Positions 12,222-24,832 of a stretch of 64,000 nt of DNA are shown in pieces; the first letter of the stretch is position 1, and each line of letters starts with the position of its first letter. The DNA is taken from positions 94,088,412-94,152,411 of the forward strand of contig CM043963.1 in NCBI GenBank assembly GCA_014529385.2, written 5' to 3'. Source of the DNA: Adiantum capillus-veneris (taxonomy: Eukaryota; Streptophyta; Polypodiopsida; Polypodiales; Pteridaceae). Below the pieces are notes generated by a model, which was not told the DNA's origin, searched no databases, and saw only the letters and a list, made by a program, of their open reading frames with translations. Position numbers and translations under genes: made by a program.

Positions 12222-12641
12222 TTATGAGCTCGCTAGTTGTAATACTTCCTTGAATACAATGTTTGGAGTGTAGTAACACTCCGCTTGAGTGTTTTCAGTA
12301 TTGACAACAATCCTCATAGAAGCTGCACTTCATACACATGACATTGCAACATACAACTGTCCATGAGAGAAGATTGATGATGCAAGATATAGACCAAGAA
12401 TTCCAAGTGTTTGCCCTTGTGCTTTGTCGATAGTCATCCCAAAAGCAAGCCTGATTAGAAACTGATGACGCTTCATTTGGAATGGAAGCCCCTGATGGCT
12501 TCCAATAATAAAGTCAATCCTTGGAAGAAAAACTCTCTCTCCAATATTTGATCCTGTAACTATCTCTGCCTCAATTACCTTATGATGAAATTTCTTGCAT
12601 ATCAATCTAGTTCCATTGCATAATCCATGTCTTGTATCCAA
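12222..12641 (-). pseudogene. Helitron helicase, motifs V-VI and C-terminus
   Basis: The last part of the helicase. RLICKKFHHKVIEAEIVTG and FPRIDFI-like segments lead to AFGMTIDKAQGQTL (motif V) and QLYVAMSCV, where motif VI has Cys in place of the usual Arg. A TGA follows at once; past it the frame stays open to RIVVNTENTQAECYYTPNIV and the stop at 12222-12224. The lost Arg and the nonsense codon show it is inactive. Confidence 0.87.
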
Positions 12642-12644
12642 ATT

Positions 12645-13253
12645 TCACAACAACATGATAGGAGCATTTTCTTTCAAGACTAAAGCATGAGGTGGAAAAC
12701 CACCACCAAGAATAAGGCTATTCAGATATTCAATTGTGTACAAATGTGTGTTTTCCTCTGACATACAAATTGAGTCTGCACTCAGATACTCTTTGCAATC
12801 TCCATGCATTCTTTGCAATGCATAGTCATTAATTAAATCCACCTCTTTATTCCGTGGAGCAAGTATTGCTCGATCTCTGAAAAAACTTGGATGATCTTGC
12901 AAATGACACAAATCTCCATATATAAAACTTAGAAGATCTACCAAACTATTTCCTGGAAGCATCATGTGTGAAGGTATTTTGACTCTGTCTAAGTCTCCTC
13001 CATCATCCATAACCCCATTGCCAGTATGAAGCACCCAACGGGAAAAACTTTGTTGAAGTGAATTTGAACCGCAATCAACTATACGCATATTTTTGGTAAG
13101 CCTCAATATCTTCGTGTATTTCCATATGTGAGAATGACACAACGAAGCATTTACAATGTCTGTACGACTATCTTTTGGTACAACAGATAGTATTTGTCGA
13201 AAGTCGCCTCCAAGCAAAATGACTTTTCCACCAAACAAAGTATCTCGCTGCAT
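12645..13253 (-). pseudogene. Helitron helicase, motifs III-IV region
   Basis: Continues the Pif1-like helicase. GGKVILLGGDFRQILSVVP is the motif III segment (GGDFRQ is the plant Helitron form), followed by LTKNMR. AILAPRNKEVDLINDYAL and EYLNSLILGGGFPPHALVLK are further conserved Pif1/Helitron blocks. A stop at 12645 separates it from the last segment. Confidence 0.9.
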
Positions 13254-13268
13254 AATATCTCTTAAAGT

Positions 13269-14141
13269 TCAGTCCACTACTTCAAACGCATAGCGATGTG
13301 TCATGGGAGCTTCATCCCATATAAGTAAAGCTGCATTCCTTAGAAGTTCTGCAAGTTGACTATTTACCTTTATATTGTAAGTTGCTTCAGAGTGAAGCTC
13401 CAAAGGTATCTTAAAGCTAGAATGAGCAGTTCCTTCATTACTCAAAAGCAAAGTTGTAATACCCGAGGATGCACATGCAAGAGAAACTCTACAACTTCCT
13501 CGCACTCGTGAAAGAAGTGCATTATATAAGTGAGTTTTTCCTGAGCCACCAGGACCATCTAGGAGAAATACCTTCCCTGAATGTGTGTCAACAGCTTGTA
13601 GCACTTGGTGATAAGCATCTCGTTGATCCTCATTTAAGGAAGTCTCCATACAATCTGCTATACTACACTGTTCATCAACATTGAATATTGTTTCTTCAGC
13701 CATAGCACCATTTTCACTTAAGGATACCAATGTTGAGTCTATTGCAGGCGACATATAATCGCAAAGCCTCTTGCCATGTTGTTGCAAAAAGCATTCTATA
13801 TGAAGCAAAGCTTGGTTTTTTGCCACATCAAATCGCACACTTGCATCTGAAATACGCATCCTTAGGGCATAAACATAGTCCTCACAAAATTCACTACAAA
13901 ACATGTTCCAAAGAGCAGCCAGATGAAGTGGCTCACAAAAGACTAATATGATTGCAAACAGTTGTCTCAACTGCATTCCATTTTGAAAAAAAGATGCCTC
14001 TTGGAGGCAAATTGACCATTCTTCATCATCTTGCAATAATCCTCTACATATACATGCCTCCTTGTATGTATCATAGATGTGACCATCATACATACGCAAG
14101 TCTTCAAAACACTTACATCCCTTGCAAATATTGAGAAGCAT
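13269..14141 (-). pseudogene. Helitron Rep-helicase linker and helicase motifs I-II
   Basis: A continuation of the Rep protein. The linker has the conserved plant Helitron segments CKCFEDLR and LLQDDEEW. Walker A is GPGGSGKT at residues 196-203 (motif I of superfamily 1 Pif1 helicases), followed by ASSGITTLLL and the Walker B-like IWDEAPM (residues about 277-283). The frame breaks at 13269 and continues in the next segment after a short gap. Confidence 0.9.
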
Positions 14142-15036
14142 TCATAGGTAATAAACCTCACCAGTAGTAGGGACAATATTATACATTCTTCCAATAGAAA
14201 CACCCTATTGTCGTGGAGACCATGCCTTTCGACTTTTATTCCATACCCAACCATTATAAATTCAGTATATGTGAAGCTATTTGCTTCAGGATAGTCTTTA
14301 TTTGCAACAAACCATTCTGTCAAGGTAGTTTTTCTATTTTGCTCATTATTTAGAAAATGTGATACATCATCACCATCTTGAAATGTAACCATATTCTGCA
14401 ATGGAAGGTGTACTTGCAATCGTTGAATAGATGGCCTTTCACTATGCATGTCGAATCCAAATATTCTCCACATAGCCTCATATGCAGAAACATAACGTGC
14501 ATTGAGATAACTCTTGATCTCATCAGTAGCTCCTTCACCATCTTGAAGGACAACAGTGGCTCGATCATGTCCCTTGTAGACATACTTATAAAGATATTTC
14601 ACGGCAGTGAGGACAGTTGAGAAAATCTCCACATTAATATGGGCTTGGTATCTTAGTGATAAGAGAGGTCTGTAAGGAACAACCCAACGATTATCTAAAT
14701 TGTAATTTTTAGACGTAACAAACCTTCCATCATCTCTTCTCATATACACAGGATATCCACTTTCGTTTACATTTGTAGACGTAGAAAATTTTCGTGGAAA
14801 CTTGAAACTACACTTCCCATCAACCATACATGGAGAACGTGGGTTCAAAGGACCACATGGCCCGTGAACATTACAACGACTCACTACATCAAATAATTCT
14901 GGAAACACATTCTTGTCAGGGAGCTCTGCACAAACCAACTTGTCATAGTGTAATGTATCTATGGGTTTATATTCGGATGCAAGTATCAACAATATATGTG
15001 CATGAGGAAGACCTCTCTTCTGAAACTCAAGCTCTG
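13967..15036 (-). pseudogene. Helitron Rep (HUH endonuclease) domain, partial
   Basis: Rep nicks DNA and forms a covalent tyrosine link to start rolling-circle transposition. The HUH motif reads RGLPHAHILL at about 14995-15030, upstream of the first Met of the open frame. Downstream are the Cys-rich CMVDGKCSFKFPR, then AHINVE, and the double-Tyr motif KYLYKYVYKG near 14570-14600. The conserved plant Helitron tail follows (FGFDMHSERPSIQRLQVHLP, WFVANK). A frameshift lies near 14180-14200, after which the frame starting at 14141 takes over. The N-terminal part of the protein is missing at the truncation. Confidence 0.88.
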
Positions 15037-15178
15037 AGCCTCTGACTGCTACTGCTCGATGGCTCTGAGCCTTTGACTGCTACTGCTCGACGGCTTGTCT
15101 AAAGTTTGTCTTTATTTTCTTCGGTTGGAAAAAATCTATTTTTCTAGCCCTGCCCGTGCTCGATGGCTGTCTCTCTCC

Positions 15179-15396
15179 AGTGTTCAAGAAAAATGCACCT
15201 CAGCTTAATATCGTGTCATTTTCAATTTCAAAAATGCCTGTTGAGGTCAAGGGGAAAGGAGAAATTCCGCCCCAAAATAGACAAAAATAGTGTAAAAACC
15301 TAAAAAAATAACCCAATCATGTTTTGAAATTTCCTCTTGACAAAATTAAGGAAAGAATTTTTGTATGTTTGAGAAAATTGATTTTTCCCAAACACT
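15179..15396 (+). mobile_element. MITE with AGTGTTCGGGAAAAAT-type inverted ends, copy 1
   Basis: Starts AGTGTTCAAGAAAAAT and ends ATTTTTCCCAAACACT, a 16-bp terminal inverted repeat. 218 bp, A/T-rich inside, no coding capacity. Flanking sequence is shared with copy 2, so these two copies were probably duplicated together with their surroundings. Confidence 0.75.
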
Positions 15397-15412
15397 ATGG
15401 CCGGTGAGTAGG

Positions 15413-15417
<5 letters not shown>

Positions 15418-15469
<52 letters not shown>

Positions 15470-15490
15470 CCCCCCCCCCCCCCCCCCCCC
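15418..15490 (+). repeat. (CT)n followed by a run of 24 C
   Basis: A CT tract to 15466 turning into an uninterrupted C-run at 15467-15490. The same arrangement occurs at 17192-17293. Confidence 0.96.
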
Positions 15491-16072
15491 AAAAAGTTGG
15501 GACCACTGGCCAAAGTTATGAGATACCAGGATCAGAGATGCCTTGGGCTATTTTTATTGGAGCTTCATAGACATAGGGAGAGCCTCTTGAGGAGACCAGA
15601 CAGTAGGAGACACTCACAGAGGGAGATCACTAATTTCTTCAGACTACCCCTCTAATTTGTGGAATTCCCAAAATACCCCTCAAATTTCAAAAATTCCCAA
15701 AATACCCTTGTATCTATTTTTGTTGGATTGTTCAAGATTTTCTAATCTTCTCCTTTTTGACAATAATTGAGATCCTTTTTTGAGTGCTTAGCATGTGATT
15801 TGTCACAAAATACCTCGCAAGAGAAGGCAATTTTACGCATTTTGGGAATTTACGACTAAATATTGGGGGCATTTTCAGCAAACTTCGATGCTCTGCACAT
15901 GCCTTGACTTGAGAGAGACAACACCTATCTGAAAAGCTCGACAGTCTCCTACTCGAGCTTTGAGCCTCTGACTGCTACTGCTCGATGGCCTCTCTCAAGC
16001 TTGCTTTTTTTTTCTTCGGCTAGGGAAAATCTATTTCTTTAGCCCTGTCCGTGCTCGATGGCTATCTCTCTC
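15491..16072. other. Unassigned sequence between MITE copies
   Basis: No gene seen. The last 120 bp (CTGACTGCTACTGCTCGATGG and on) repeat the sequence before MITE copy 1 at about 15045-15178, so they belong to a larger duplicated block. Confidence 0.5.
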
Positions 16073-16286
16073 CAGTGTTCGGGAAAAATGTGTCTAAGCT
16101 TAATATCGTGCTGTTTTCAATTTCAAAAATGCCGGTTCAGGGCAAGGGGAAAGGAGAAATTCTGCCCCAAAATAGAAAAAAATAGTATAAAAATCTAAGA
16201 AAATAACCAATTTTTTGAAATTTCCTCTTGACAAAATTAAGGAAAGGAATTTTGTATGTTTGAAAAATTGATTTTTCCCAAACACT
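16073..16286 (+). mobile_element. MITE copy 2
   Basis: Begins CAGTGTTCGGGAAAAATG and ends ATTTTTCCCAAACACT. Same family as copy 1. The trailing GGCCGGTGAGTAGGGAAACT and CT tract are also shared. Confidence 0.78.
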
Positions 16287-16302
16287 CTGGCCGGTGAGTA
16301 GG

Positions 16303-16307
<5 letters not shown>

Positions 16308-16385
<78 letters not shown>
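16308..16385 (+). repeat. (CT)n microsatellite
   Basis: 78 nt of CT ending at AGCGCTGAGA. Confidence 0.95.
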
Positions 16386-16388
<3 letters not shown>

Positions 16389-16522
16389 GCTGAGACAAAA
16401 ATAGTGTAAAAACCTAAAAAAATAACCCAACGTTTTGAAATTTCCTCTTGACAAAATTAAGAAAAGGAATTTTGTATGTTTGAAAAAATGATTTTTCCCG
16501 AACACTTTGGCCAGTGAATAGG

Positions 16523-16527
<5 letters not shown>
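16386..16527 (+). repeat. Duplicated module A, copy 1 (3' two-thirds of the MITE)
   Basis: Starts AGCGCTGAGACAAAAATAG and ends with the GAATAGGGAAACT that precedes the CT tract. It contains the MITE 3' inverted end (ATTTTTCCCGAACACT). Nearly identical to 17051-17191. Confidence 0.88.

Positions 16528-16607
<80 letters not shown>
16528..16607 (+). repeat. (CT)n microsatellite
   Basis: About 80 nt of CT between module A copy 1 and module B copy 1. Confidence 0.95.
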
Positions 16608-17191
<584 letters not shown>

Positions 17192-17282
<91 letters not shown>

Positions 17283-17293
17283 CCCCCCCCCCC
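17192..17293 (+). repeat. (CT)n followed by a run of C
   Basis: CT to 17280 then about 14 C. Confidence 0.95.
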
Positions 17294-17325
17294 AGTAGCG
17301 GGCTGAGTGCGTCGAGCTGTCCTGT

Positions 17326-18267
<942 letters not shown>

Positions 18268-18875
18268 CTCCTCTTCATGCCCACACATGCATCCTCAGAG
18301 GCAAGCGTAGATCCCTACAGCTGTGCAGAACATGAATTCGGTTTCAAGGTGCTCCATGCGTAGCGCCTCAAAGCTCCTGCCTCACTGCATTCCAGCACCA
18401 CTAGGCAACGAGGCATGTGCCCTCCCCTCACGGCATCCCATGAATAGACTCATCCACTCTCTCTTGCGACTGTGAGAGCCTCATCTCTGGCAATCTCTCT
18501 CTGATGCCTTGCTGGAATATTCCTGCATCTCCTCCTCTCGCAGCAGGCCGTATAAGATATATGTCCATCGTCTCCTCTTCATACCCACACATGCATCCTC
18601 AGAGGCAAGCGTAGATCCCTACAGCTGTGCAGAACATGAATTCGGTTTCAAGGTGCTCCATGCGTAGCGCCTCAAAGCTCCTGCCTCACTGCATTCCAGC
18701 ACCACTAGGCAACGAGGCATGTGCCCTCCCCTCACGGCATCCCATGAATAGACTCATCCACTCTCTCTTGCGACTGTGAGAGCCTCATCTCTGGCAATCT
18801 CTCTCTGATGCCTTGCTGGAATATTCCTGCATCTCCTCCTCTCGCAGCAGGCCGTATAAGATATATGTCCATCGT
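18268..18875. repeat. Tandem duplication, two units of 304 bp
   Basis: Units 18268-18571 and 18572-18875 are nearly identical (one GC/AC difference seen near the start). The unit begins CTCCTCTTCATGCCCACAC. No coding motif. Confidence 0.92.
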
Positions 18876-18901
18876 CTCCTGGCGCAACCAGTTCTGAGTG
18901 A

Positions 18902-18904
<3 letters not shown>

Positions 18905-18949
<45 letters not shown>

Positions 18950-19021
18950 TACGAGCATCGTGACATCTCCTCCCTTCCCTTCCCAGGCTCATAAATTCCT
19001 GGTGTGCGCGTGCGCACACAC

Positions 19022-19098
<77 letters not shown>
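18905..19098 (+). repeat. Two (GA)n tracts
   Basis: GA at 18905-18946 and 19023-19098, separated by 76 bp of unique sequence. Confidence 0.93.
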
Positions 19099-19101
<3 letters not shown>

Positions 19102-19342
19102 CATCCTTCGACCTTTCTCCTCTCCACCATCTTGCGTGCATCCTCTCCCTCTACCCATACTCCCTTGAGAGATTAGGTGAACCTACAGCTTTCCCTGACT
19201 GCTCCCCCTGCCTCATGCTATCTGAGTGTGTGTGTGTGTGAGAGAGAGAGAGCATTCCGCCCTCGTGCAACTCCCAGTGCACAACCGCTCCGTCCTTCTC
19301 TAGCCTACTCTCCATGCTCGCATGTTCTATCCAGGGCATCGG

Positions 19343-19397
<55 letters not shown>

Positions 19398-19633
19398 CCG
19401 CCTAAATAGACTAGCTTTCGCCCCACTTGCCACGCGTCCTTAGCCTTTTGCTTTTCATCCCAAGAGTGGGGTATCTTGAAAGATACTCATTAACAAGACA
19501 TGCGTACAGACCTATGTTTGAAAGAAGTTCGTGTGTGCGGGAATTCGTTGAAGAGGACTAATGACTTCATGCACTTTGGAGACTCAAAAGACTAATCTTT
19601 TTAGGGTAAAGGTGCCAGTTAAAAGACGGGTCC
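19098..19633. repeat. Dispersed direct repeat, copy B (partner at 8564-9100)
   Basis: Same orientation as copy A, 10.5 kb apart. Includes GT/GA at 19223-19252 and GA at 19349-19395. Confidence 0.88.
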
Positions 19634-20938
19634 GTTTTTAGGCACCCGTCGACCCCCTGCTCTTTTATCTAAAAAGTGCCAAGCTTGTCAGCTAAGTTGG
19701 TTATCGGAGCCAGGATGGAATCCCGCCCATCTGTTTGCGCCTTCGAGCATTGTTCTACACTATGTCAAGTGTGGCATGCGTTTTTCAAGGTGTGGCTTTT
19801 TGCTATAGACATGTAATGAGCAGGCTTGCTGTACAGAATGCAACAGACGCTTGGGCATTCTCTTCCCAATTTAATCGTCTCTAAACCAGGACTTTTACCC
19901 TATGACAAGTTTCCACATGGGGATTGAAGTTTGAACTCAATTTATTCCATAAATTTGTAGAAAAATATGCAATAACCAATTCCAAACTCAAAATCTCTAT
20001 ATTCAAGTGAATAGGGTTGCACGCATGCTTGATTAAACGGAATCACCCAAGATCCTTCAATTGGGTTTCAGAAGCAAAAGAAAGAGATTGATAGGTGGCA
20101 CGAGTGGACAGAGAGGTGGAGCAGGAGAAAAGAAAGCTGTCTGCGGTGGTAAAATCTCTCTCCTTCTCTCTATCTCTGTCTCTCTCCCTCTCAAGGTCAC
20201 TCCCTCCCAGCGCAAATATATCTCTCTCTCAGTCTCTCTCTCACTGTCAACCACTCTTGGTTGTCTCTCTCTTCTCCAACCCTCACTGCCTGCAGGGCCT
20301 GATGATGCTGGACAGACTACAAGCTGCAGCTTGCGCACATGGAGATATTCTCTCGCTCTCAATCCATGATAGCCACCAGGAGCAAGAGGGGCAAGAGCAG
20401 CATCGCAGTACAGAGACTTATTGATTTGTGCTGCAAATGATCTCGCTCTCTCACACGCGACAGATAGTTTGTCTTCCTCGTAGCCGAGCCAAGGTTGCTA
20501 CTTTTGTTAGTTCCATGGTAAGGTTGCGTTTGTCTTGTTGCCCTCTGCTCCCTGTCTCGTCATGTGCTTGGTGAGCTGACCTGCATCCGTGCATGATTGC
20601 ATACTGACAGACTGACAGAGCACACAACCACAGGTGATGGAAGGGCAGACATCTCTGCTGAGCGGCCACATTTGCCCATGTGCTTTGTGGGCTTCGCCAC
20701 ATCCGTGCTCCCTCCATCCGCATTCGCTGATGTGCCTGCACCTCATGCGCTCCCTTATACGTCCTGCATCTCTCCTCGCGGCATGGGAGGGACTGCTACA
20801 CATCGGCATCAACGAGGGCACAGATGGGTGTCGTGCGACAGAGGAGCATGGAGATGCAAACAAAGACGAGTCCGCGATCGTGCTGGTTGGAGCGAAAGTG
20901 TGAACAAAGTAGAGGGGATGGAGGGACAACAAAGACCA

Positions 20939-20981
<43 letters not shown>

Positions 20982-21190
20982 GAATAGACCTCTTGGGTGC
21001 AACATACATCATCAAGAGAAGGGATGGAGGGACAATAGAGTAGAGCAGGATGAGAAGACCTGCGTGATGTCTCTCTCAAGTTGTGGCATCGGCTAGAAGG
21101 GGGCAGACTTTTCCTTTTGGAAAAGTTGGGATGAGGACAGTATCTTATTAGATTCCATCTAATAAGTGGGGTAGATCTAGCAGAGTAGGA
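19634..21190. other. CT-rich sequence without a supported gene
   Basis: About 1.55 kb. Overlapping open frames of 80-230 codons exist on both strands around 20100-21200, but they follow CT/GA-rich composition, conflict with each other and show no domain motif. A CT tract lies at 20938-20978. Confidence 0.5.
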
Positions 21191-21192
21191 AT

Positions 21193-22175
21193 GAAACAAG
21201 GTGAAGACTCACTTCGGAAGTTTAAAACACAAAAAGCTTAGTATGTTAGAGTTCATGTGAGGTCGACCAAAGAGATGGGGGTGGGGTGGGGAAAGGCCCC
21301 TATTACAAGGGTGCTCCCGGGAGGGGGAGCCTTGGCTAGACAACCTCTTCGCTTTTTGCTCACCTTGCTTGGCCCTATATTTTTGGATATATGGCATCTT
21401 AGGAGGCCTTTCATGACTTAGCGGGGAACATCTCTGCATCATGGGCTGTGGTGTGGGGTGCGAGCTCCGGATGGAGTTCTTTTCTGGGGCCGTTGTCGGG
21501 CGTCAGGGAGCACACAAAGCTAACAAGGTCCGTGGGCTACTGGTGTGCGGCAGGTCCTCAGTGGCACGGGCATCTACAAGCCTAGCATGCAGGGCATGTA
21601 AAATCTTGAAGAAGGGTTGCAGTTCTTGGGAGACGAATCCGCGTGGTGGTTTTGTTTCAAGGGATCATTTCAGTTTCGACTAGGGTGCATGGCTGGAAAT
21701 GTGGACGGGCTACTGCTCGTGGATGGCGGCATGCTTTTGTTCGGTTGGGGCCTCCTACCTGGTTCGTCTGCAACTTGTTGGCTATATTGGTGCTTCTTGC
21801 ATGATAGCCTGTTACTCTATGGATCTTTTGGGTTTGCTGCTTTGCTCGTCGGTGGTTTGGTCCCAGGCTTTGGACACTATGATGATTGTGGCAGAGTCCT
21901 CATCGGTGGTGGCATCCAAGGCCTGGCCTCTCGATGATGGGGACTGTGGGCCCCGCCCTGTTGATGTTATTAGGTTTGTTTTTTTCCTTTCTCTGTCATG
22001 CCGGGCATGTGGTAGATGGTAACCTTAGAACTTGGTTGTATGGTTATTTTTAGATTGGTTGTATGGATTCCTACTATAGTGCCCTGGCTCGGTTGGTGAG
22101 CACGGTAGGTCTTGTAAATTTTTTAGTTATTGCTAATTCAACGCGAGTCACTTTTGTGAGTTTTGCACACAAAAA
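21193..22175 (-). mobile_element. Probable non-autonomous Helentron-like element (tandem partner)
   Basis: Bounded by the same two terminal features as the large element next to it. On the plus strand it starts with ACAAGGTGAAGACTCAC (hairpin GTGA-AGAC-TCAC at 21201-21212) and ends with a TTTTTTAG...TGCTAAT...GTCACTTTTGTGAG block at 22118-22175. The interior has no recognisable protein. This is the layout expected for a short element sharing ends with the Helentron and lying head to tail with it. Boundaries are inferred from ends only. Confidence 0.45.
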
Positions 22176-22180
22176 ACAAG

Positions 22181-22192
22181 GTGAGAACTCAC
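22181..22192 (-). terminator. 3'-terminal hairpin of the Helentron
   Basis: GTGAGAACTCAC can form a 5-bp stem with an AA loop. It lies 27 bp past the last EEP codon, near the end of the element, where Helitron-type elements carry a 3' hairpin that signals the end of transposition. Related 12-mers occur at 21201 and 47060, each preceded by ACAAG and followed a few bases later by CGG or CGATGG. Confidence 0.55.
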
Positions 22193-22218
22193 GATGGCCT
22201 GCAGAAGACAAGGGAAGG

Positions 22219-22632
22219 CTAGCCTCTTGCGATGAGGATGTATGTAGCTGAGTGGTCGGACCAGTAGTTGTAGTTGGTGCCAGACATGGTTTGTGACAGA
22301 TCAGTGCTAATCCATATGTGGTCGAGTGTAGAGCTGTGTATTGTGGTTGGATGGTGTATCAATTGGTGGAGTCCATGCTCGCGAATGAGGGTGGAAAGGG
22401 TTTTGTATGTGCTGGGTTCATCAAGTGTGTCAATGTTGAAATCTCCCATTACAATCAGTGGCGACATGGTGCGCGTTGAATCGAGGAGGCTAGAGATGCT
22501 CTCTAGGAACCCTGGGAGTGATGACGTTGGTGCCCTGTAGAGCGAGAAGACTATCGCCACGCGCTTGTTCGTGCAGTAAAAAGTTGCACGGATTGTTTCA
22601 AGAGTGTGGTTTATGCATATGTGTGTTTGCAT
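22219..22632 (-). pseudogene. Helentron C-terminal EEP endonuclease
   Basis: Endonuclease/exonuclease/phosphatase fold, the same superfamily as LINE endonucleases. Motifs: VFSLYRAP, LIVMGDFNID (catalytic Asp and Asn), then HSSTLDHIW and YWSDHSA (catalytic SDH). It follows directly on the segment ending QET at 22723, with a nonsense codon between. In Helentrons this nuclease is thought to assist target cleavage. The sequence is not closely similar to the EEP domain of the LINEs at 1-6.8 kb, so it is not a misread LINE insertion; the continuous helicase-EEP frame supports that. Confidence 0.88.
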
Positions 22633-22722
22633 GGGTATTAGGTTTCTTTTATGGAGAATTGAGACGCCGTGTAGTTGTGTTGAGGATATGCTCTGGAATC
22701 CTGGAATGGTCGTCGTATGTAC

Positions 22723-23110
22723 TCAAGTCTCTTGGAGGTAGAGCACGTCGGAGGACATTAGACTTGTGTCATGGATGATATCGTCTGCATGCTTTCTAAG
22801 GGAGACGACGTTCAGTGATTGCACAATGTAATGTGTAGCTTGGTGGAGATGTAATTGCTTTTGGATGGGAGAATAAGTTTCTTCTGCTCTCAATCTATGG
22901 AGCTCTTCAAGGACACTTGGGTCGACACGAACGTTGTCAGGGAGCAGGTTATCTATCAAATACAGATTTGCAATGTCAAGAACGCGTGTTAGAGCAGTGC
23001 AGGTGAGCCCATGAGATCTAATTCCTCTGGGGCTGAAAGCCAATGTGTTGAGTATAAGCCCTTGCGATCGATGAATTGTGGCGTGCTGCAGAGCAGGCTG
23101 AATCGGGAAT
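22723..23110 (-). pseudogene. Helentron helicase motifs V-VI fused to EEP start
   Basis: ATIHRSQGL at about 23058-23085 is helicase motif V. The frame then reads LAFSPRGIRSHGLTCTALTRV (motif VI, TALTRV) and ANLYLIDNLLPDNVRVDP, the typical end of a Pif1-type helicase. Without a stop it continues through about 40 residues into SLNVVSLRKHADDI and SSDVLYLQET, the first EEP motifs (Asn, then Glu). This shows directly that nuclease and helicase are one protein. A TGA follows QET at 22723. Confidence 0.85.
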
Positions 23111-23235
23111 TGCTTGCGTGTGAGGGTGTTGAGGTGGTTTTTCCCAATTTGAAATTCATGTGCGATGCAAAGAATTGGTGTCCAGCCAGCCGATGTGAGT
23201 GGTGTGTGGAGGTGGGCGTGTTCATATCTTTGTTT

Positions 23236-24247
23236 TCACCCTATATTGGGATTGGTGAAATGAATCCAGAGACATGTTGTGCTAGAGACTATAGTGCAAA
23301 GCTTGTAAACGTCTTGTGCACCATTGACAAGGCCATTGGCAATGTCTAGATTTCCGGCACATTGCTCGACCACCAAGCCTGGCTTCAGGCACAATGTTGC
23401 TTGGAGCCCCGTAGTTTGCTTGGCATCCAATGGTATTGCTATTGTTTTGCTGCAAGTATTGGCATGCTTGTCAATTGCTTTGAATATGTGTGGCTCATCG
23501 GGCAACTGTGCGAAGACCTTTTTGTTGTGCTTGTCCTTCGCTTTGTTAGAGTAGAATAGGTGCAATATGGTTATATCAGCAGGAAACTCCCTGTGGAAGG
23601 AGTTTTTAATGTATGCAATATCGTTTGATGGTGTGTGAACCAATTCTCATTCGATTGAGCACCTCTATAAAGTGTTGATCGGTTTGTCTCATTGTAATCG
23701 TTAGCTCGTAGCACTTAGGGAGTTCGCGCTAATACGAAGGTGCGACTGCCTCAATGAGAGGTTGCGTGCTTGTGAATATCCAAGAGTCTTTGACTGAGCT
23801 AGCTTGGCAGAGGTCACCACAGAGTATGACGTCAAGGCCACCAAAAGACTGGTCGTGTTTTCTCTTGATGGCACGAAGACGTGAGTCGGCCAAAGAGAAG
23901 ACACTTGACCCTATCAAGGAGACTTCATCGAACACTACAAGCTCCAAATCTTGATAAAGTAAGGACAATGCATCTAGCTTTTCTGCTCCAAGGCTTGTGT
24001 GTGCGGTAGTTATCAAAGGCAAATGTAAAGATGAGTGTATAGTTGTACCACCAATGTTGAACGTCGCCTTCTTTGTATATGCCATTAGTAGTGCCTTGGG
24101 AAAGTTAGCATTGTGACCTGACTTGTGCGTGTAGAATCGAATGAGGGCTTCAACCAACAAGAGCAGCGTGAACGTTTTTCCAGTGCCTGCTCCACCTGTG
24201 AGAAAGAGATGTATCTTTTCTGATGGTGCTATGCGTTTTCTGAGCAT
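23236..24247 (-). pseudogene. Helentron Pif1-type helicase, motifs I-IV
   Basis: Superfamily 1 helicase. Walker A is TGGAGTGKTF (residues 17-26 from the Met at 24247), followed by KKATFNIGGTTIHS, Walker B LVVFDEVSLIGS and motif III DVILCGDLCQ (the usual Gln-rich GDxxQ form). A stop at 23729-23731 precedes RELPKCYELTITMRQTD, still in frame. The second part (23643-23236) carries DIAYIKNSF and NLDIANGLVNGAQDVYKL, the conserved xNLDxxxGLVNGxxG-like turn. Frameshifts lie near 23650 and 23230. Confidence 0.88.
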
Positions 24248-24832
24248 GACATCGTCGAGTATGAGTCGTTGTTGTGGGTTTCATTTCTTTATTGACGTGT
24301 GGAAAATCCTCATTGGTCATGCCAATGTGTTTGGAAAAATGCAAAGCACATGGTTTCTTGGTAGGTTGCTTTGATAGGGTGTTGATCATCACATTGGCAT
24401 TGTTGGAATTGTTCAAGGAACTTGGATTGTTTGTGCTGCGTGAGGTTGTGATGATTGTGACAAATTTGTCTAGCGAAGTTCGTTCGACAACAAACTGTGA
24501 TTCATTGTTTTTCACTGTCTCAATGTTCGAAGTTAATACATCGATCCAAGACAAGCCTTCACGCAGGTGTTGATTCTCATGTCTTGACCATGGCAAGAAG
24601 AGAAGGCATTGTTCTCTATAGTGGTTTTCAGGGTCTTTGGCTTTACTGTATCTAACGTAACGTATGATGCGTGCCCTTTGCAGCAGCTTGTCAGGTCTGG
24701 AGGGGTTTCTAGTTGTGGATACAAACTAAGCCAAGCACATGGTGAAGAAGGAGCGAGGTCTGGAGGCATATTTGTCAATGATGGAGGCATAGAAGATTTC
24801 TGTTGTGTCAGGGTGCAGTTTCTGCAAGGCAT
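24150..24832 (-). pseudogene. Helentron linker between Rep and helicase
   Basis: Two overlapping open frames (24832-24533 and 24596-24150) join the Rep segment to the helicase, with at least one frameshift near 24560-24600. The peptide WSRHENQHLREGLSWIDVL and the Ser/Asn-rich stretch after it have no catalytic motif. The final His/Gln part runs into the helicase start near 24247. Confidence 0.55.

Larger units (their letters stand above)
12222..15045 (-). mobile_element. Canonical Helitron, 5'-truncated, decayed
   Basis: A rolling-circle transposon remnant on the minus strand. It begins within the HUH motif region of Rep near 15030, continues through Rep motif 3 and the Pif1-type helicase, and ends with a typical C-terminal block (NIVFKEVLQ) at a TAA at 12222-12224. 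The 5' side is cut near 15040 by repeat sequence. No EEP nuclease is attached and the reading frame closes soon after helicase motif VI, so it is a different lineage from the Helentron at 22-47 kb. Several frameshifts and stops make it non-functional. Confidence 0.9.

Noticed and set aside
20507-21199. A 230-codon minus-strand frame
   Set aside because: It overlaps equally long plus-strand frames, runs through a GA tract and has no recognisable motif or codon pattern.
22219-22632. EEP domain at 22.2-22.8 kb as a LINE fragment that landed beside a Helitron
   Set aside because: The helicase motif VI frame continues without a stop into the first EEP motifs, and no LINE reverse transcriptase or 3' tail lies nearby.
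23236-24247. Pif1 helicase as a host gene
   Set aside because: It is joined to Rep and Helitron-specific domains on the same strand and has several frameshifts.
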